Positions 62,597-64,000 of a stretch of 64,000 nt of DNA are shown one piece after another (position 1 is the stretch's first letter; each line of letters begins with the position of its first letter). A program made the position numbers and the translations under genes. The notes below the pieces were generated by a model. The model was not told the DNA's origin and did not search any database. It was given only the letters and a program-made list of their open reading frames with translations. Origin of the DNA: Jeotgalibacillus sp. R-1-5s-1 (GTDB taxonomy: Bacteria > Bacillota > Bacilli > Bacillales > Jeotgalibacillaceae). The DNA lies in the NCBI RefSeq assembly GCF_004405105.1, contig NZ_SORW01000012.1, forward strand, positions 1-64,000. The letters are read 5' to 3'.

Positions 62597-62624
62597 AACC
62601 CAGGCAATACGTGCCCGGGTTCTG
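62597..62624 (-). terminator. Hairpin between malA and malP
   Basis: GAACCCGGGCA / TGCCTGGGTTC stem with a short loop and CTTAT after it; may lower malP relative to malA. Confidence 0.5.
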
Positions 62625-62628
62625 TTTA

Positions 62629-63981
62629 TCAGGCATTCACAGTAAGTCGTCTGCTGTGATAAAGCTCCGGCCAGTAATCTTTATTGGCTTCAATCATGTC
62701 ATCAAGAATTTTACGCGCCCGTGGTGCATCCACGACTGTCCGATTCAAAGTGAGTGCCTGAAGTGCTTTCTCATAACTATTTTCAAAGTATGCATCTACC
62801 ACAAGCTTTTCATATGCTAATTGACCCTCAATCATCCCCTTATAAAATGTATCGATATGTCCTACAGAGAAAGGTTTTGGTCCTCTGTTTGTGATCATAG
62901 CCGGCACTTCCACCATGGCATCATCAGGTAAATTTGCGATCGTCCCATTGTTTTCAACCATTACAATAAAGATATCTCCATTGTTATAGGCCATAGAGGC
63001 AGCTACACGAATCATATACCGCCCGTGAATATCTACTTCCAGCTCTGCATGAGCCGTTGTATCGTCAGCGATGATTTGATCAGCCAGCTCATGAACACGC
63101 TTTTCACGTCCATTGATTACCTGTCTGGCGCGTGTGTTATCCACATCTTCTTTTTCAACCATTTGTGAAGGATACAAGTAATACTGAAGATACGTATTAG
63201 GGAGATATTCCGGAAAATCTGACAGCATTTGTTCTACTTGTTTAAATGTTTTAATCCATGAAGGATCGTTGGCAATTTCAGCGTCTTCAGGTATGAAACC
63301 ATCTTCAGTTATCGCCCGTTTAATCGTTTCTGTATGATCATGTCCATCTTTATCCAGCACTTTTGTAAACCATCCGAAATGGTTTAACCCGAAATACTCA
63401 GGTACAAGATCAAACACATCTTTACCCAGAATGCCTGCATAGCTGACCATGATCGCAGCCGGCATATCACAAATGTTCAGCAGTTTTCGGTCTTCCGGGA
63501 ATTCTCTTCTAAGTGCCTCAGCTACAATCGCTGCAGGATTTGTATAATTTAAAATCCAAGCATCAGGTGAATAATGGCGGATGTCATGAACCAGCTGAAT
63601 CATATCTTTAATGGAACGCAGCCCATAAGCCATGCCACCCGGTCCGCAAGTCTCCTGGCCAACCGCTCCATACTTAAGCGGGATTTGCTCATCCTTTTCA
63701 CGCATTGCCAGGCCACCCGTGCGGATTTGAACGAATACAAAATCAGCATCTGTTAGAGCGGTCTTCTTATCTGTTGTATAGCGAAACTCTTCAAGTTCAG
63801 GATATTTCTCACGCAGGATGATTTCACTAGCCTTCGCTATTTTTTCCTGGCGCACAGCATTCGTGTCATAAAAGGTGATAGAGCGAAGTGGAAATTGCTC
63901 TTTTTCTGCAACCAGACTCATGACCATACCGATCGTATAAGTGCTACCTCCACCGATTACGACTAAATTTTGCTTTTTCAT
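62629..63981 (-). CDS. malA: 6-phospho-alpha-glucosidase (GH4)
   Basis: 450 residues. NAD and Mn-dependent GH4 enzyme: VVIGGGSTYTIGMVMSL, FVQIRTGGLAMREKDEQIPL, GQETCGPGGMAYGLRS and LNICDMPAAIMV with the metal cysteine. Splits maltose-6-phosphate and related compounds into glucose and glucose-6-phosphate. GGAGG nine bases before the ATG. First gene of the unit with malP; its promoter lies beyond the window. Confidence 0.93.
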   Translation of the reverse strand: MKKQNLVVIGGGSTYTIGMVMSLVAEKEQFPLRSITFYDTNAVRQEKIAKASEIILREKYPELEEFRYTTDKKTALTDADFVFVQIRTGGLAMREKDEQIPLKYGAVGQETCGPGGMAYGLRSIKDMIQLVHDIRHYSPDAWILNYTNPAAIVAEALRREFPEDRKLLNICDMPAAIMVSYAGILGKDVFDLVPEYFGLNHFGWFTKVLDKDGHDHTETIKRAITEDGFIPEDAEIANDPSWIKTFKQVEQMLSDFPEYLPNTYLQYYLYPSQMVEKEDVDNTRARQVINGREKRVHELADQIIADDTTAHAELEVDIHGRYMIRVAASMAYNNGDIFIVMVENNGTIANLPDDAMVEVPAMITNRGPKPFSVGHIDTFYKGMIEGQLAYEKLVVDAYFENSYEKALQALTLNRTVVDAPRARKILDDMIEANKDYWPELYHSRRLTVNA

Positions 63982-64000
63982 CTAAACCAGCCTCCAATAG

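Overview
The window is chromosomal DNA of a low-GC, spore-forming member of the Bacillales. The evidence is Bacillus-type gene content (an argCJBD-carAB-argF operon, ywbD, ywbE, a yuzF-like gene, ykkCD under a guanidine-I riboswitch, malA/malP), a 32-codon yjcZ-type sporulation gene, strong GGAGG ribosome sites with many GTG/TTG starts, and sigma-A, sigma-B, cre and ARG-box-like sites. A Bacillaceae/Planococcaceae relative (Jeotgalibacillus-like) is my best guess, not proven. I see no rRNA, tRNA, IS element, prophage or CRISPR array.

Layout. 0.1-2.6 kb: an MFS exporter and its ArsR-type regulator with shared operators. 2.7-4.1 kb: YuzF-like protein, manganese catalase, YwbE. 4.5-13.7 kb: mostly minus-strand housekeeping genes (nuclease-helicase fusion, YwbD methyltransferase, MsrAB, an orphan truncated receiver, VOC protein, AraC regulator). 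13.8-24.2 kb: repeats, then the complete arginine operon with a consensus promoter, ARG box and cre. 24.6-29.5 kb: small conserved genes, a sigma-B stress gene, aldo/keto reductase, HAD phosphatase, with repeat-rich gaps. 29.8-38.8 kb: a LacI-controlled sugar locus (binding protein, two permeases, ThuA-like protein, two Gfo/Idh oxidoreductases, TIM-barrel isomerase), probably import and 3-keto-type catabolism of a glycoside; its ATPase is not encoded here. 38.9-46.6 kb: PP2C-like/cupin pair, secreted alpha-amylase, an alkylation-repair block (Ada, AlkD-like) with GNATs. 46.6-59.9 kb: orphan histidine kinase coupled to an atypical ketosynthase, two nucleotidyltransferases, secreted nuclease, MFS, MBL, SDR, and the guanidinium exporter pair. 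60-64 kb: ZupT and a maltose PTS/6-phospho-alpha-glucosidase operon.

The most unusual content is between the genes. Five arrays (14.3, 14.5, 24.3, 25.4, 32.5 and 41.9 kb hold six arrays in all) each consist of exactly six units spaced exactly 21 bp apart; the core motif differs between arrays but shows a loose common pattern. A seventh, degenerate six-unit set lies at 4.3 kb. Several arrays adjoin pieces of a separate family of about 120-140 bp folded repeats (six copies, 13.8-32.5 kb). A third family, a 52-bp palindrome with GGGGACGGAGCG ends, has eleven copies, all between 38.8 and 59.5 kb, and ten of them sit at, or within about 20 bp of, a stop codon; two supply the last codons and stop of a gene. 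These families are the best candidates for undescribed biology in this window.
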